Shown: positions 57,259 through 64,000 of the stretch, piece by piece
Numbering within the stretch: the stretch's first letter is position 1
Layout: each line of letters starts with the position of its first letter
Assembly (NCBI RefSeq): GCF_012274265.1
Contig: NZ_JAANYY010000003.1
Span: forward strand, 186,001-250,000
Direction: 5' to 3'
DNA length: 64,000 nt
From: Sphingopyxis microcysteis
GTDB taxonomy: Bacteria; Pseudomonadota; Alphaproteobacteria; Sphingomonadales; Sphingomonadaceae
Program-made: the position numbers and the translations under genes
The notes under the pieces: generated by a model
Databases searched by the model: none
What the model was told of the DNA's origin: nothing
What the model saw: only the letters and a program-made list of their open reading frames with translations

Positions 57259-57286
57259 AAGGGCGGCCCGTTGCCGGACCGCCCTT
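57259..57286 (-). terminator. intrinsic terminator after rpsI
   Basis: Hairpin AAGGGCGG - TCCGGCAACGGG - CCGCCCTT on the minus strand, followed by TCTCGTTCC, 28 bases after the rpsI stop. It is identical in the stem and loop to the autotransporter terminator. Confidence 0.8.
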
Positions 57287-57314
57287 CCTTTCTCCACCCG
57301 TCGGCGGAGGAAAC

Positions 57315-57812
57315 TTAGCGCTTCGAGAACTGGAAGCTGCGGCGGGCCTTCGCCTTGCCGTACTTCTTACGCTCGACCGCGCGGCTGTCGCGGGTCAGGA
57401 AGCCGGCCGCCTTGACCGGGCTGCGCAGCGCCGGTTCGAAACGGGTCAGCGCCTGCGCGATGCCGTGCAGCACGGCACCCGCCTGGCCCGACAGGCCGCC
57501 GCCCTTGACGGTCGCGATGACGTCATACTGGCCAACGCGATCGGTCAGGCCGAACGGCTGGTTGATGACGAGGCGCAGCGTCGGACGCGCGAAATAGACT
57601 TCCTGGTCGCGGCCGTTGACGGTGATCTTGCCCGTGCCGGGCTTGACCCACACGCGGGCGACGGCGTCCTTGCGGCGGCCGGTCGCATAAGCGCGACCCT
57701 GCTTGTCGACCTGCTTCTCGCGCAGCGGCGTGTTGCTGGTCGGAGCGGCAACGGTGCCTTCGACGGCGCCGGCGAGATCCTTGAGATCGGTCATGGTCTG
57801 TTCGTCAGCCAT
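57315..57812 (-). CDS. rpsI: 30S ribosomal protein S9
   Basis: A 165-residue S9. An alphaproteobacterial N-terminal extension of about 30 residues precedes [20 protein letters not shown]. The end has [20 protein letters not shown] and SKR, typical of the S9 tail that reaches the decoding site. Its ATG shares one base with the rplM stop (TAATG), and a terminator follows. Confidence 0.98.
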   Translation of the reverse strand: MADEQTMTDLKDLAGAVEGTVAAPTSNTPLREKQVDKQGRAYATGRRKDAVARVWVKPGTGKITVNGRDQEVYFARPTLRLVINQPFGLTDRVGQYDVIATVKGGGLSGQAGAVLHGIAQALTRFEPALRSPVKAAGFLTRDSRAVERKKYGKAKARRSFQFSKR

Positions 57813-58291
57813 TATGCACCCACCTTGTTCTTGCGGTTCATCGACGCAACGTCGATCACTTCGGGGTTCTGCCCGTCATGCGGATGTTCGCTGCCGGCGA
57901 AGATGCGCAGGTTGCGCATCTGCTGGCGGCCGAGCGGGCCGCGCGGGATCATGCGCTCAACGGCCTTTTCGAGCACGCGCTCGGGGAAACGGCCTTCGAG
58001 GATCTTCGCCGGGCTGGTTTCCTTGATGCCGCCGGCATAGCCGGTGTGCTTGTAGTACCGCTTGTCCTGCAGCTTGTTGCCGGTGAACGCCACCTTTTCG
58101 GCGTTGATGACGATGACATTGTCACCGCAATCGACGTGCGGGGTGAACGACGGCTTGTGCTTGCCGCGCAGGATGTTGGCGATGATCGAGGCAACGCGGC
58201 CCACGACGAGACCTTCGGCGTCGATCAGCACCCATTTCTTTTCGACCGTGGCGGCATTCGCCGAAACGGTCGTCTTGGTCAGCGCCTTCAT
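57812..58291 (-). CDS. rplM: 50S ribosomal protein L13
   Basis: A 159-residue L13 with [38 protein letters not shown] and [26 protein letters not shown] six bases upstream sets the start at 58291. Co-transcribed with rpsI, as in nearly all bacteria. CTTGACT on the minus strand (58415-58409) about 120 bases upstream is a likely -35 box; the -10 is unclear. Confidence 0.98.
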   Translation of the reverse strand: MKALTKTTVSANAATVEKKWVLIDAEGLVVGRVASIIANILRGKHKPSFTPHVDCGDNVIVINAEKVAFTGNKLQDKRYYKHTGYAGGIKETSPAKILEGRFPERVLEKAVERMIPRGPLGRQQMRNLRIFAGSEHPHDGQNPEVIDVASMNRKNKVGA

Positions 58292-58436
58292 GGCACGCTC
58301 CTTGACAGATATGGACCGGAGCAACAGCGCTCCGAAACAGTTGCGCCGCGTGTCCAAGGCGGACGCAGCGGCGCTTCGGAGCGGGCCAATGGCTGTATGC
58401 AGCTAAAAAGTCAAGCAGGGAGCGGCTTTGCTGACA

Positions 58437-58450
58437 GGTATCATGATACC
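58437..58450. promoter_or_regulatory. perfect 14-base palindrome upstream of rplM
   Basis: GGTATCATGATACC is a perfect palindrome 146 bases upstream of rplM and 7 bases past the stop of the secreted-protein gene. It is separate from the repeat families. It could be an operator upstream of the rplM promoter or the stem of a small terminator, although no T-run follows on the minus strand. Confidence 0.4.
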
Positions 58451-58457
58451 TTGCGAT

Positions 58458-59255
58458 TTACGAGGCAGGCTCGACCGCCCTCACCCGTTCCTCGACCAGC
58501 GTCCGCGCCGCGCCGTCCGGTTCGACGATCCAGCTCTGGCGACGTTCCTCCATCACCAATCCCGTGGCGGTATCGACGGTCCACAACTGGTCGATGTGCA
58601 ACGGCGCCGCGTCCGTGCCGCCGACGACGGCGGTGTCGGCGGTCGCGATCGTGCGCAGCGTTCCGCCATGCCGCGTCGAGACGCTTGCACCATCGGCCGC
58701 TGCGGCGGTGGTGATCGCATCATTGGCCGCCGCAACGAGCGCGCGGGCGTCGGCGGTCGCCAGCCGGTCGCGTTCGACCGCGGGAAGTGCCGCGATCAAC
58801 TGCGCCAGCCGCCTGGCCTCGGCGCGGTTACCCTCGGCCGCCGCAGCCTCGACCCGCGCGGTCGCGCGGTCCCACAGGCCGTCGGGATCGACCAGCTCGA
58901 CGCGGCTGCCGTCGGACGCGACCAGATAGGCCAGTTCTTCACCGACCAGCGGCTGAAGCATCAAGGTCAGCGCGCGCGTGACTGCCGGCGGCGCATCGGA
59001 ATCGATGCGTTGCAGCACCGATCGCAACTGATAGCCGCGCCCCATTCGCTGCCATTGCAAAGCATAGACCAGCGAAAAACTGATCAACGACCCATCGCGC
59101 CCGATGCGACGCGTGGTCACGCGATAGGTCATCGGGCGATCGACGGGCGGGGCAAACTGAAATGCCGGGGCGGCCGCGACCGACACACCGCCCGGCGCGG
59201 GTACGGGTTGAGCGACCAGCAGCAGCGCGCTGCCCAGGCCGCCGAGCAGGGTCAT
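58458..59255 (-). CDS. secreted protein of unknown function, linked to ctaA
   Basis: A 265-residue protein with a short N-terminal signal (LLGGLGSALLLVAQP), a beta-rich first half and a helical Ala-rich middle (RVEAAAAEGNRAEARRLAQL). I do not recognise a family. Its ATG overlaps the ctaA stop by four bases, so it is translated with the heme A synthase; a role in cytochrome oxidase biogenesis is possible but unsupported. A REP-free gap and a 14-base palindrome follow. Confidence 0.72.
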   Translation of the reverse strand: MTLLGGLGSALLLVAQPVPAPGGVSVAAAPAFQFAPPVDRPMTYRVTTRRIGRDGSLISFSLVYALQWQRMGRGYQLRSVLQRIDSDAPPAVTRALTLMLQPLVGEELAYLVASDGSRVELVDPDGLWDRATARVEAAAAEGNRAEARRLAQLIAALPAVERDRLATADARALVAAANDAITTAAAADGASVSTRHGGTLRTIATADTAVVGGTDAAPLHIDQLWTVDTATGLVMEERRQSWIVEPDGAARTLVEERVRAVEPAS

Positions 59256-60301
59256 GCCGCCGCGCGGCCCTGCCGGTGCAATGCGGCGGCGGCGATGGCG
59301 ACGAGGATCGCCCCGACCACCTGATGCGCGACCGCGACCCACATCGACACCCCCGATATGACGGTCCAGATGCCGAGCAGCATCTGCACCGCGACGACCG
59401 CGACCAGCAACCGCGCCTCGCGCCCCGCGCCGCGCCGTGCCAAATTGCGTGCGAGCAGCAGCAGGGCCAGCGCCGCGATCCACGACCACCAGCGATGCAG
59501 GAAATGGATCAGAAACGGATCATTGGTGAGCGCGAGCCACGCGCCGCCCGCCCAGTCGATACCTTCCGGCACGAAATGGTCGTTCATCAGCGGCCAGGTA
59601 CTGGCGACGAAGCCGGCGTTCAGTCCGGCGACCCATGCGCCGAGCAGCAGCTGGACGAACAGGATCGCGATCACCGCGATGCCGCCGCCGGTCAGCCGCG
59701 CGGGCCGTGCCGACGGATCGCGTGCCAACGCATCGAGATCGCGCGCCGTCCAGACGAGGCCAGCGAGCAAAAACAATGCGGTCAGCAAATGCGCGGCGAG
59801 CCGGAAATGGCTGACGTCGGTACGATATTCGAGCCCCGATGCGACCATCCACCAGCCGAGCGCGCCCTGCAGCCCGACGAGCGATGTCAGCGCGAGCAGG
59901 CGCCCGCCATAGCCCGCCGGGATCGCGCGGCGCCATGCGTACCAGGCCAGCGGCAGCACCATCGCCATGCCGACGACGCGGCCCAGAATGCGGTGCAGCC
60001 ATTCCCAGAAAAAGATCGCCTTGAACCCGGCCAGCGACATGCCGCGGTTGATTTCCTTATATTCCGGGATCTGCTTGTATTTCTCGAATTCCTTGACCCA
60101 ATCGGCCTCGTTCAGCGGCGGCAGCACGCCCGATACCGGCCGCCATTCGGTGATCGAAAGCCCCGATTCGGTCAGCCGGGTAATGCCGCCGACCCCGACG
60201 ACGATGACCACCAGCAATGCGACGGCCCACAGCCAGCGCGCGAGCGCGGCGGGGCGGGGTTGGCGAGCGGCGGGCGAGGACAGGGAGGCGGCGTTCGTCA
60301 T
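59252..60301 (-). CDS. ctaA: heme A synthase (COX15/CtaA)
   Basis: A 349-residue integral membrane enzyme that oxidises heme O to heme A for cytochrome aa3 oxidase. It has about eight helices with four conserved His: FWEWLHRILGR, SHFRLAAHLL, FLIHFLHRWWSW and AVAHQVVGA. GITRLTESGLSITEW at the end of the first helix and TWPLMNDHFVP are also diagnostic. No ctaB or oxidase genes lie in the window. Confidence 0.95.
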   Translation of the reverse strand: MTNAASLSSPAARQPRPAALARWLWAVALLVVIVVGVGGITRLTESGLSITEWRPVSGVLPPLNEADWVKEFEKYKQIPEYKEINRGMSLAGFKAIFFWEWLHRILGRVVGMAMVLPLAWYAWRRAIPAGYGGRLLALTSLVGLQGALGWWMVASGLEYRTDVSHFRLAAHLLTALFLLAGLVWTARDLDALARDPSARPARLTGGGIAVIAILFVQLLLGAWVAGLNAGFVASTWPLMNDHFVPEGIDWAGGAWLALTNDPFLIHFLHRWWSWIAALALLLLARNLARRGAGREARLLVAVVAVQMLLGIWTVISGVSMWVAVAHQVVGAILVAIAAAALHRQGRAAA

Positions 60302-60405
60302 CGCCCCGCCCTATCGGCGCTTGTCGGGCGATAGGCAAGAGGTGGGCAGCGGCGTGGACAGGGAAATTCATGGCCGCGACAGGCGCGCATTGATAAGCGG
60401 AACCA

Positions 60406-61398
60406 ATGCCGCATCGTGCCTCCGCCCTTGTCGTCGCCCTGTCGCTGCTCGCCGCCGTGCCCGCGGGTGCCGCAGCGCCCGCCGATCCGTCGCCCTATGC
60501 GGCGCTGGCCGCGATCGAGGCGCGCGTCGCGGCGATCGGTTTTCGGCTGACCACTGCCAATGCCGCCTGGTGCCCGGTGCAGCAGCCGCAGTTCGGTTGG
60601 ATCTGGGGCGATCCGCGGCTCTATGATGCGGATCGGCGGGCCGAGGCGCTTGCGGCCTATGACGCAGCCGACCGCGATGCACCCTTTGTCGCGGCGATCG
60701 CGCCCTCGTCGCCCGCGGCCGCCGTGGGCCTGCGCGTCGGCGCGGCGGTCACCGGGATACAGGGCAGCGCGGTTCCCGATGGCGCCGACGCGCACCCCTT
60801 TGCGCGGATCACCGCGATCGAAACATGGCTCGCGGCGCTGCCGCCCACCGCACCGCTCGCACTCGACGCGGGAGATGTGGGGCCGCTGACGCTGACCCCG
60901 GTTGCGGGATGTGTGAGCGATTTCCGCGTCGAGGCGAGCGAAAAGGCGGGCGCCGTCGCCGACGGCCGGATGGTGCTGGTCAATCAGGGGCTGGCGCAAT
61001 TTGCCGCCGATGATGACGAGCTCGCCGCGGCGATCGCGCACGAGCTGGCGCATAACATCCTCCGCCACCGCGCCCGGCTCGACGCCGCCGGGGTCGATCG
61101 CGGGCTCGGCAAGCAGTTTGGCCGCAGCGCCCGGCTGTTCAAGCAGACCGAGATCGAGGCCGACCGGCTGTCGGTGTGGCTGCTCGCCGGGGCCGGATAT
61201 GATCCGGCGGCGGCAGCGCGATTCTGGACGCGCTTCGGCCAGCGCAAGGGGCGCCCGCTGATCCAGGCGGGAACGCATCCGCCTTGGCGCGACCGTGTCA
61301 CGTCGCTCGAGGCCGAGGCCGCGCTGATCGCCGCGGCGCGAACGGCAGGCCAGCCGCTGCGCCCGCCGTTGATCGACGCACCGCCGCCCTTGGAATAG
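60406..61398 (+). CDS. secreted M48 family metallopeptidase with PDZ-like insert
   Basis: A 330-residue exported peptidase. Signal peptide to about residue 23 (AGA-AAP), then a small domain, a PDZ-like segment with [20 protein letters not shown], and the M48 domain with zinc motif HELAHN (His212, His216) and the third ligand in [20 protein letters not shown]. The HAD-like ending [12 protein letters not shown] is normal for the class. Likely a periplasmic protein-quality protease. Divergent from ctaA, 104 bases apart. Confidence 0.88.
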   Translation: MPHRASALVVALSLLAAVPAGAAAPADPSPYAALAAIEARVAAIGFRLTTANAAWCPVQQPQFGWIWGDPRLYDADRRAEALAAYDAADRDAPFVAAIAPSSPAAAVGLRVGAAVTGIQGSAVPDGADAHPFARITAIETWLAALPPTAPLALDAGDVGPLTLTPVAGCVSDFRVEASEKAGAVADGRMVLVNQGLAQFAADDDELAAAIAHELAHNILRHRARLDAAGVDRGLGKQFGRSARLFKQTEIEADRLSVWLLAGAGYDPAAAARFWTRFGQRKGRPLIQAGTHPPWRDRVTSLEAEAALIAAARTAGQPLRPPLIDAPPPLE

Positions 61399-61453
61399 CC
61401 GCCGCCGCTCCCTATCTGGGCAACTCTCCCTCCCCCGACCAAGGATCGACCCG

Positions 61454-61987
61454 ATGACGCATGAGACCGCCATTTTTGCCGGAGGCTGCTTTTGGTGCAC
61501 CGAAGCCGTGTTCCAGTCGCTCGCCGGGGTAGAGACGGTCGAAAGCGGCTATATCGGCGGCCATGTCGCAAACCCGACCTACAAGCAGGTGTGCGGCGGC
61601 GATACGGGCCATGCCGAGGCGATCCGCATCACCTTTGACCCCGCGGTCATCACCTATGACGATCTGCTCGACGTCCATTTCGCGACGCATGATCCGACGA
61701 CGCTGAACCGCCAGGGCAATGATGTCGGCACCCAGTATCGCAGCGCATTGTTCCCGCTCGACGCCGCGCAGGGCGACGCGGCGCGCGCGGGCATCGAACG
61801 CGCCGCAGCCGATTGGCCCGCACCAATCGTTACCACCATCGAGCCTGCCGCCGACTGGTATCCCGCCGAGGATTATCATCAGTCCTATTGGGACGGCGAA
61901 GGCCAGCGCAATCCCTATTGCATGGCGGTCATTCCCCCCAAGCTCGCGAAATTGCGCAAGGGCTTTGCCGACCGGCTGCGCGCCTAA
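61454..61987 (+). CDS. msrA: peptide-methionine (S)-S-oxide reductase MsrA
   Basis: A 177-residue MsrA that repairs oxidised methionine. The catalytic GGCFWC (Cys12) is intact, with [25 protein letters not shown] and the [14 protein letters not shown] block. It ends shortly after the [15 protein letters not shown] region, with a second Cys that may act as resolving residue. Another Cys is in the middle (VCGGD). It follows the M48 gene by 55 bases. Confidence 0.96.
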   Translation: MTHETAIFAGGCFWCTEAVFQSLAGVETVESGYIGGHVANPTYKQVCGGDTGHAEAIRITFDPAVITYDDLLDVHFATHDPTTLNRQGNDVGTQYRSALFPLDAAQGDAARAGIERAAADWPAPIVTTIEPAADWYPAEDYHQSYWDGEGQRNPYCMAVIPPKLAKLRKGFADRLRA

Positions 61988-61998
61988 GTTATCAGGTC

Positions 61999-62074
61999 GT
62001 CATCCCGGCGAAGGCCGGGATCTCAACGTGGCATCCTGTTGCACCGGCGAGATCCCGGCCTTCGCCGGGATGAC
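61999..62074. repeat. palindromic intergenic repeat, family A copy 3
   Basis: GTCATCCCGGCGAAGGCCGG and GAGATCCCGGCCTTCGCCGG, then GATGAC, form a near-perfect inverted pair. It lies in the 243-base gap between msrA and the YfiR-like gene, 11 bases after the msrA stop; the rest (62075-62230) shows no gene and likely contains the yfiR promoter. Confidence 0.87.
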
Positions 62075-62230
62075 GAGATATGGGCATGATCGCTCGCCAT
62101 TCGGGTCCGGCGCACTGTTGCCAAATGGCCGCATGACGTCACTTTTCATTGACTTTCCAATCCTTTTGACTAGCGGACGCCCCCGCGCTGGGGCAGACTG
62201 GAGTCGAGCGCAGTTGGGGGTCGCTGCAAA

Positions 62231-62776
62231 GTGTTGGCATCGCTGTTTCTGATTGGCGCGTCGCTGACGACGCCGCAGATGTCGGTTCAGGCCGCAAGCC
62301 AGACGATTGTCGAAGACAGCGACGGCGGCATGAGCCGAGCGGTGAACCGCATGGTCGGCGGCATCGTCAGCTATGCGCGCTGGCCCGAAGGTACGGCGGA
62401 CACCCCGCGCGTGATGTGCGTGATCGGAGCCCCGCGGCTGACCAATCGCATGGCGCCCGACGTGCCTGGCGCCGGGTCGGTCACGGTACGCCGGTTGAGC
62501 GCCGGGACCGTGGCGGGCCGGTCGGATTGCGACATCCTGTTCCTGGGCCGCATGGCGATCGCCGATCGGCGGCAATTGATCGCCTGGGTCCGGGGCCGCC
62601 CGATCCTGACCATCACCGACGACGATGCCGCGTGCATTTATGGCGCGATGTTCTGCCTGAGCAATCGCACGGCGAGCCTCAGCTTTTCAGTCAATCTGGA
62701 CGCGATCGCGCGCGGGCCGCTGCGTATCGATCCGCGGGTGCTGAGCATCGGACGCAGCGCCGGAGGCCCGCCATGA
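62231..62776 (+). CDS. YfiR family periplasmic protein (DUF4154)
   Basis: A 181-residue exported protein with a signal peptide at the start (LASLFLIGASLTTP) and a YfiR-type domain: VGGIVSYARWPEG, VMCVIGAPRLTNRM, CDILFLGRMAIADRRQL and TITDDDAACIYGAMFCL. YfiR represses the diguanylate cyclase YfiN (TpbB) from the periplasm in pseudomonads and enterobacteria. GTG at 62231 is the only suitable start in frame that keeps the signal. The cyclase gene overlaps by ATGA. Confidence 0.85.
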   Translation: MLASLFLIGASLTTPQMSVQAASQTIVEDSDGGMSRAVNRMVGGIVSYARWPEGTADTPRVMCVIGAPRLTNRMAPDVPGAGSVTVRRLSAGTVAGRSDCDILFLGRMAIADRRQLIAWVRGRPILTITDDDAACIYGAMFCLSNRTASLSFSVNLDAIARGPLRIDPRVLSIGRSAGGPP

Positions 62777-63990
62777 CGGGCCAGACCCCCGAACGGATCG
62801 GCGCGCGCACGACGCTGCAAAAGCTGTTGTCGCGCTTCCATTTCGGCATCACCCTGTTCGCGGTCGCGCTGTCGGGGCTGACGATCCTGCTTGCGGGGGT
62901 GTCGGCGCTGCGCGGCTATGCCGATCGCAACATGGAGCTGGCGGCGCAGCTTGGCGCCTATGGTGTCGAACCCGCGCTGGTGTTCAACGACCCGCAGGCG
63001 GCGCGCGAAGGGCTGGAGCCGCTGACCCGCATTCCCGGGATCGCCCGGCTGCGCGTGCTGAACGATCGCGGCCAGCCGCTCACCCAATGGTCGTCGCCGA
63101 TGGCCGACCCGGCGCCGCTGCTGACCCGGATGTTTTTCCCGCGCCCCTTTGCGGTGCCCATCGAGCGCAACGGATCGGCGATCGGAACGATCGAGGTCTG
63201 GGGCGATAGCTCCACCTTGATCGACTATGTCCGCATCGGCTTGCTCGCCGGTCTCGGCTGTTTGCTGATTACCGCCTTGGGGACAATCTTTCTGGCGCGG
63301 CGGTTCGAATATGAGCTGGTCAAGCCGCTCAACGAAATTGCGACGGTCGCGCACGATGTCCGGCTGCACCGCCGGTTCGACAAGCGCGTCAAACCGCTGG
63401 GCATTGCCGAACTCGACCGCCTGGGCGGCGATATCAACAATTTGCTCGACGAACTTCAGGGCTGGCAGGGGCATATGGAAAGCGAGCGCGCCATGCTCGC
63501 CCACCGCGCCTCGCACGACACGCTGACCGCCATGCCGAACCGCCACGCGTTCGACGAGCAGCTGGCGCAGCGCATCGCGTCGGCCGATGCGCGCGGCGAC
63601 CGCTTTGCGTTGCTGTTCATCGACGCCGACAATTTCAAGGCGGCGAACGACAGTTTCGGTCATGCCGCGGGCGACGCGGTGCTGGTCGCGCTGTCGGCAT
63701 GCATCAAGGACACGCTGCGCAAGGGCGATTTCGCGGCGCGCATCGGCGGCGACGAGTTCATCGTCATCGTCGACCCGCTCGACGCCGACACCGTCCCCGC
63801 CGACCTCGCCAACAGTATTCGGGCCTGCGTTGCCCAGCCCGTCAAGCTGCCCGGCGGCGAGAGCTACCATGTGTCGGTCAGCGTCGGCGTGGCGGTTTAC
63901 CCTGACGGCGGGCGCGACGCGACCGCGCTGCTCACCACCGCCGATGCCGCAATGTATGCCGACAAATTGCGCAACCGTTCCCGTGTATGA
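62773..63990 (+). CDS. YfiN/TpbB-like diguanylate cyclase
   Basis: A 405-residue membrane cyclase that makes cyclic di-GMP. Transmembrane helix about 25-46, a periplasmic CHASE8-like domain (about 50-150), a second helix at about 152-174, HAMP (about 175-225) and a GGDEF domain from about residue 245. The active-site GGDEF is at 325-329 and is complete; the inhibitory site RxxD is at 316-319 (RKGD), five residues before, so product feedback is expected. Paired by overlap with the YfiR-like gene. Confidence 0.93.
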   Translation: MTGQTPERIGARTTLQKLLSRFHFGITLFAVALSGLTILLAGVSALRGYADRNMELAAQLGAYGVEPALVFNDPQAAREGLEPLTRIPGIARLRVLNDRGQPLTQWSSPMADPAPLLTRMFFPRPFAVPIERNGSAIGTIEVWGDSSTLIDYVRIGLLAGLGCLLITALGTIFLARRFEYELVKPLNEIATVAHDVRLHRRFDKRVKPLGIAELDRLGGDINNLLDELQGWQGHMESERAMLAHRASHDTLTAMPNRHAFDEQLAQRIASADARGDRFALLFIDADNFKAANDSFGHAAGDAVLVALSACIKDTLRKGDFAARIGGDEFIVIVDPLDADTVPADLANSIRACVAQPVKLPGGESYHVSVSVGVAVYPDGGRDATALLTTADAAMYADKLRNRSRV

Positions 63991-64000
63991 CCATCGGAGT
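63987..64000 (+). CDS. start of a next gene in the YfiR/cyclase operon
   Basis: ATGACCATCGGAGT begins at the overlap with the cyclase stop (ATGA) and runs off the right edge; only MTIG and part of the next codon are visible. In YfiBNR operons an OmpA-like lipoprotein follows, but these residues do not suggest a lipoprotein signal. Identity unknown. Confidence 0.35.

Overview
The window is chromosomal DNA of a high-GC alphaproteobacterium. Gene content and style point to the Sphingomonadales, most like Sphingopyxis, but that placement is inference from recognised families and not a database result. Coding density is high and many neighbours overlap by ATGA or TAATG/TGATG. The single copy of most genes, the ribosomal protein pair and the TCA block argue for a core chromosome. 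No rRNA, tRNA, CRISPR array, transposase or phage gene was seen. Many gaps hold long palindromic intergenic repeats of at least five families.

Layout. 1-7.6 kb: end of a nitroreductase, a DUF418 membrane protein, an orphan Hpt protein, then the minus-strand run YfgM-like / BamB / Der / TusA-like (outer-membrane and ribosome assembly), panB, and a small membrane protein plus XRE regulator behind a palindromic operator. 7.8-14.2 kb: secreted phosphodiesterase, ArsC-like protein, a degenerate cyclic-nucleotide-domain protein, class II DAHP synthase, a secreted M28 peptidase and a CitE-like lyase. 14.3-25.4 kb: QmcA/NfeD pair, acetyltransferase, methyltransferase, a PF10118 hydrolase divergent from a TetR regulator, ObgE, a MipA-like outer-membrane protein, ProB, an SDR protein and SppA.

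25.5-41.3 kb: alpha/beta hydrolase, UPF0126 channel-like protein and an M20 amidohydrolase, then the TCA block read leftwards as mdh - small membrane protein - sucD - sucA - sucB - lpdA. No sucC is present; a low-GC 103-residue membrane protein gene occupies the place between mdh and sucD. A polysaccharide deacetylase-like gene reads away from mdh. sdhB stands without sdhCDA and heads an overlapping run: sdhB - metallo-beta-lactamase-fold gene broken by a one-base frameshift - thioesterase - zapE.

41.5-48.9 kb is the most unusual region. Five overlapping plus-strand genes (flippase, HAD phosphatase, CDP-glycerol glycerophosphotransferase-like enzyme, CDP-alcohol phosphatidyltransferase with an unassigned N-terminal half, HIT protein) converge on three overlapping minus-strand genes (COG1213-type cytidylyltransferase, MobA-like nucleotidyltransferase, alpha/beta hydrolase). 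Together they look like a pathway that makes, exports or attaches a CDP-activated alcohol phosphate, of unknown product.

49-64 kb: diacylglycerol-kinase-like protein with a metallophosphoesterase, an uncharacterised protein with an APH-type kinase, a PepSY membrane protein, a 1167-residue trypsin-like autotransporter, rplM-rpsI, ctaA with a secreted protein, a secreted M48 peptidase, msrA, and a YfiR / diguanylate cyclase operon that runs off the right edge.
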